Assembly: GCF_041296385.1 (NCBI RefSeq)
Contig: NC_091014.1
Coordinates: forward strand, 67,030,578-67,094,577
Reading direction: 5' to 3'
DNA length: 64,000 nucleotides
Origin: Aphelocoma coerulescens
Lineage: Eukaryota; Chordata; Aves; Passeriformes; Corvidae
In this document: positions 63,641-64,000 of the stretch, piece after piece
Layout of the letters: each line of letters opens with the position of its first letter
How positions within the stretch are numbered: position 1 is the stretch's first letter
Program-made: the position numbers and the translations under genes
Notes under the pieces: model-generated
The model's input: the letters and a program-made list of their open reading frames with translations, nothing else
The model's database searches: none
Told to the model about the DNA's origin: nothing

Positions 63641-64000
63641 TATATCAGTATCCTAATGATGTCCTGTTTCCATGGCTCCCAAGCTTTCCTAGCTCCTTGA
63701 GGAAAGGAGCAGCTTTGAGGCAGTATCCCATATATCATGGATCTGGCTCTTTGCATCCCTCCCTATCGCCTCACTCCAGAGCTATGATGCAGGAGAATTG
63801 CTTCCTCTGCTATATTTTATATTTTTACTGACTATTCTTTACTTGCTTCACCTTAAACTCACAGTAAGCTTTACTTGTTTAAGAACTGATAACCTTTGCT
63901 CCTTCCCTCTCTCTGTTTGGTCCTTGACTTCACCAACAGCTTCCCAGGTCTGCTCCCCTCTGATCTCTCCAGACATCTCTGAAACAGCCCATCAGGATTC

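Larger units (their letters stand above)
61312..64000 (+). other. Intron 1 of the same gene, start only
   Basis: Sequence after the GTGAGT donor is non-coding and AT-rich beyond the CpG island. It carries two antisense CR1 fragments and a local duplication. I could not support a second exon before the window ends, so the intron is probably longer than 2.7 kb. Confidence 0.5.

Overview
The window looks like bird nuclear DNA, most likely from a songbird. It is AT-rich and almost free of protein genes. It carries many 5'-truncated CR1 LINE copies, some still ending in the CR1 tail (tandem ATTCTATG-type octamers), and several solo LTRs of endogenous retroviruses. I saw no SINEs, tRNAs or rRNAs. 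The avian call rests on the CR1 copies and the LTR types; songbird rather than another bird is an inference.

Layout. 1-7828: unique AT-rich DNA. 7829-8185: antisense CR1, followed by a GC-rich stretch to about 8660. 8661-14784: unique DNA. 14785-15930: two CR1 fragments in opposite orientation. 19945-20769, 32626-33503 and 48085-48772: three sense CR1 copies sharing a nearly identical core of roughly 500 bp. 28675-29953: a long antisense LTR. 42707-43079: a short antisense LTR. 43594-45329: an antisense LTR whose U3 contains a 1.4 kb minisatellite of 70 units of 20 bp. 54403-54899: another antisense LTR. 57050-58765: a decayed tandem array with a period of about 163 bp, which I do not recognise, interrupted by a clean solo LTR at 57249-57694. 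Inverted and direct relatives of that array lie at 60310-60790. 61185-61460: a CpG island promoter.

The only gene I can support starts at 61263 on the + strand. It has a short first coding exon ending in a consensus GTGAGT donor at 61312 and continues beyond the window. Its N-terminus is rich in Arg and Ala, like a mitochondrial presequence. Its promoter has NRF1-like and YY1-like motifs, a pairing common in nuclear genes for mitochondrial proteins. I cannot name the gene.

The most interesting structures are the minisatellite inside an LTR, where 65 of 70 units carry a CANNTG E-box (34 of them CACGTG) upstream of the LTR's own TATA box, and the unrecognised 163-bp array with an inverted relative just upstream of the gene. 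Counts were made by eye.
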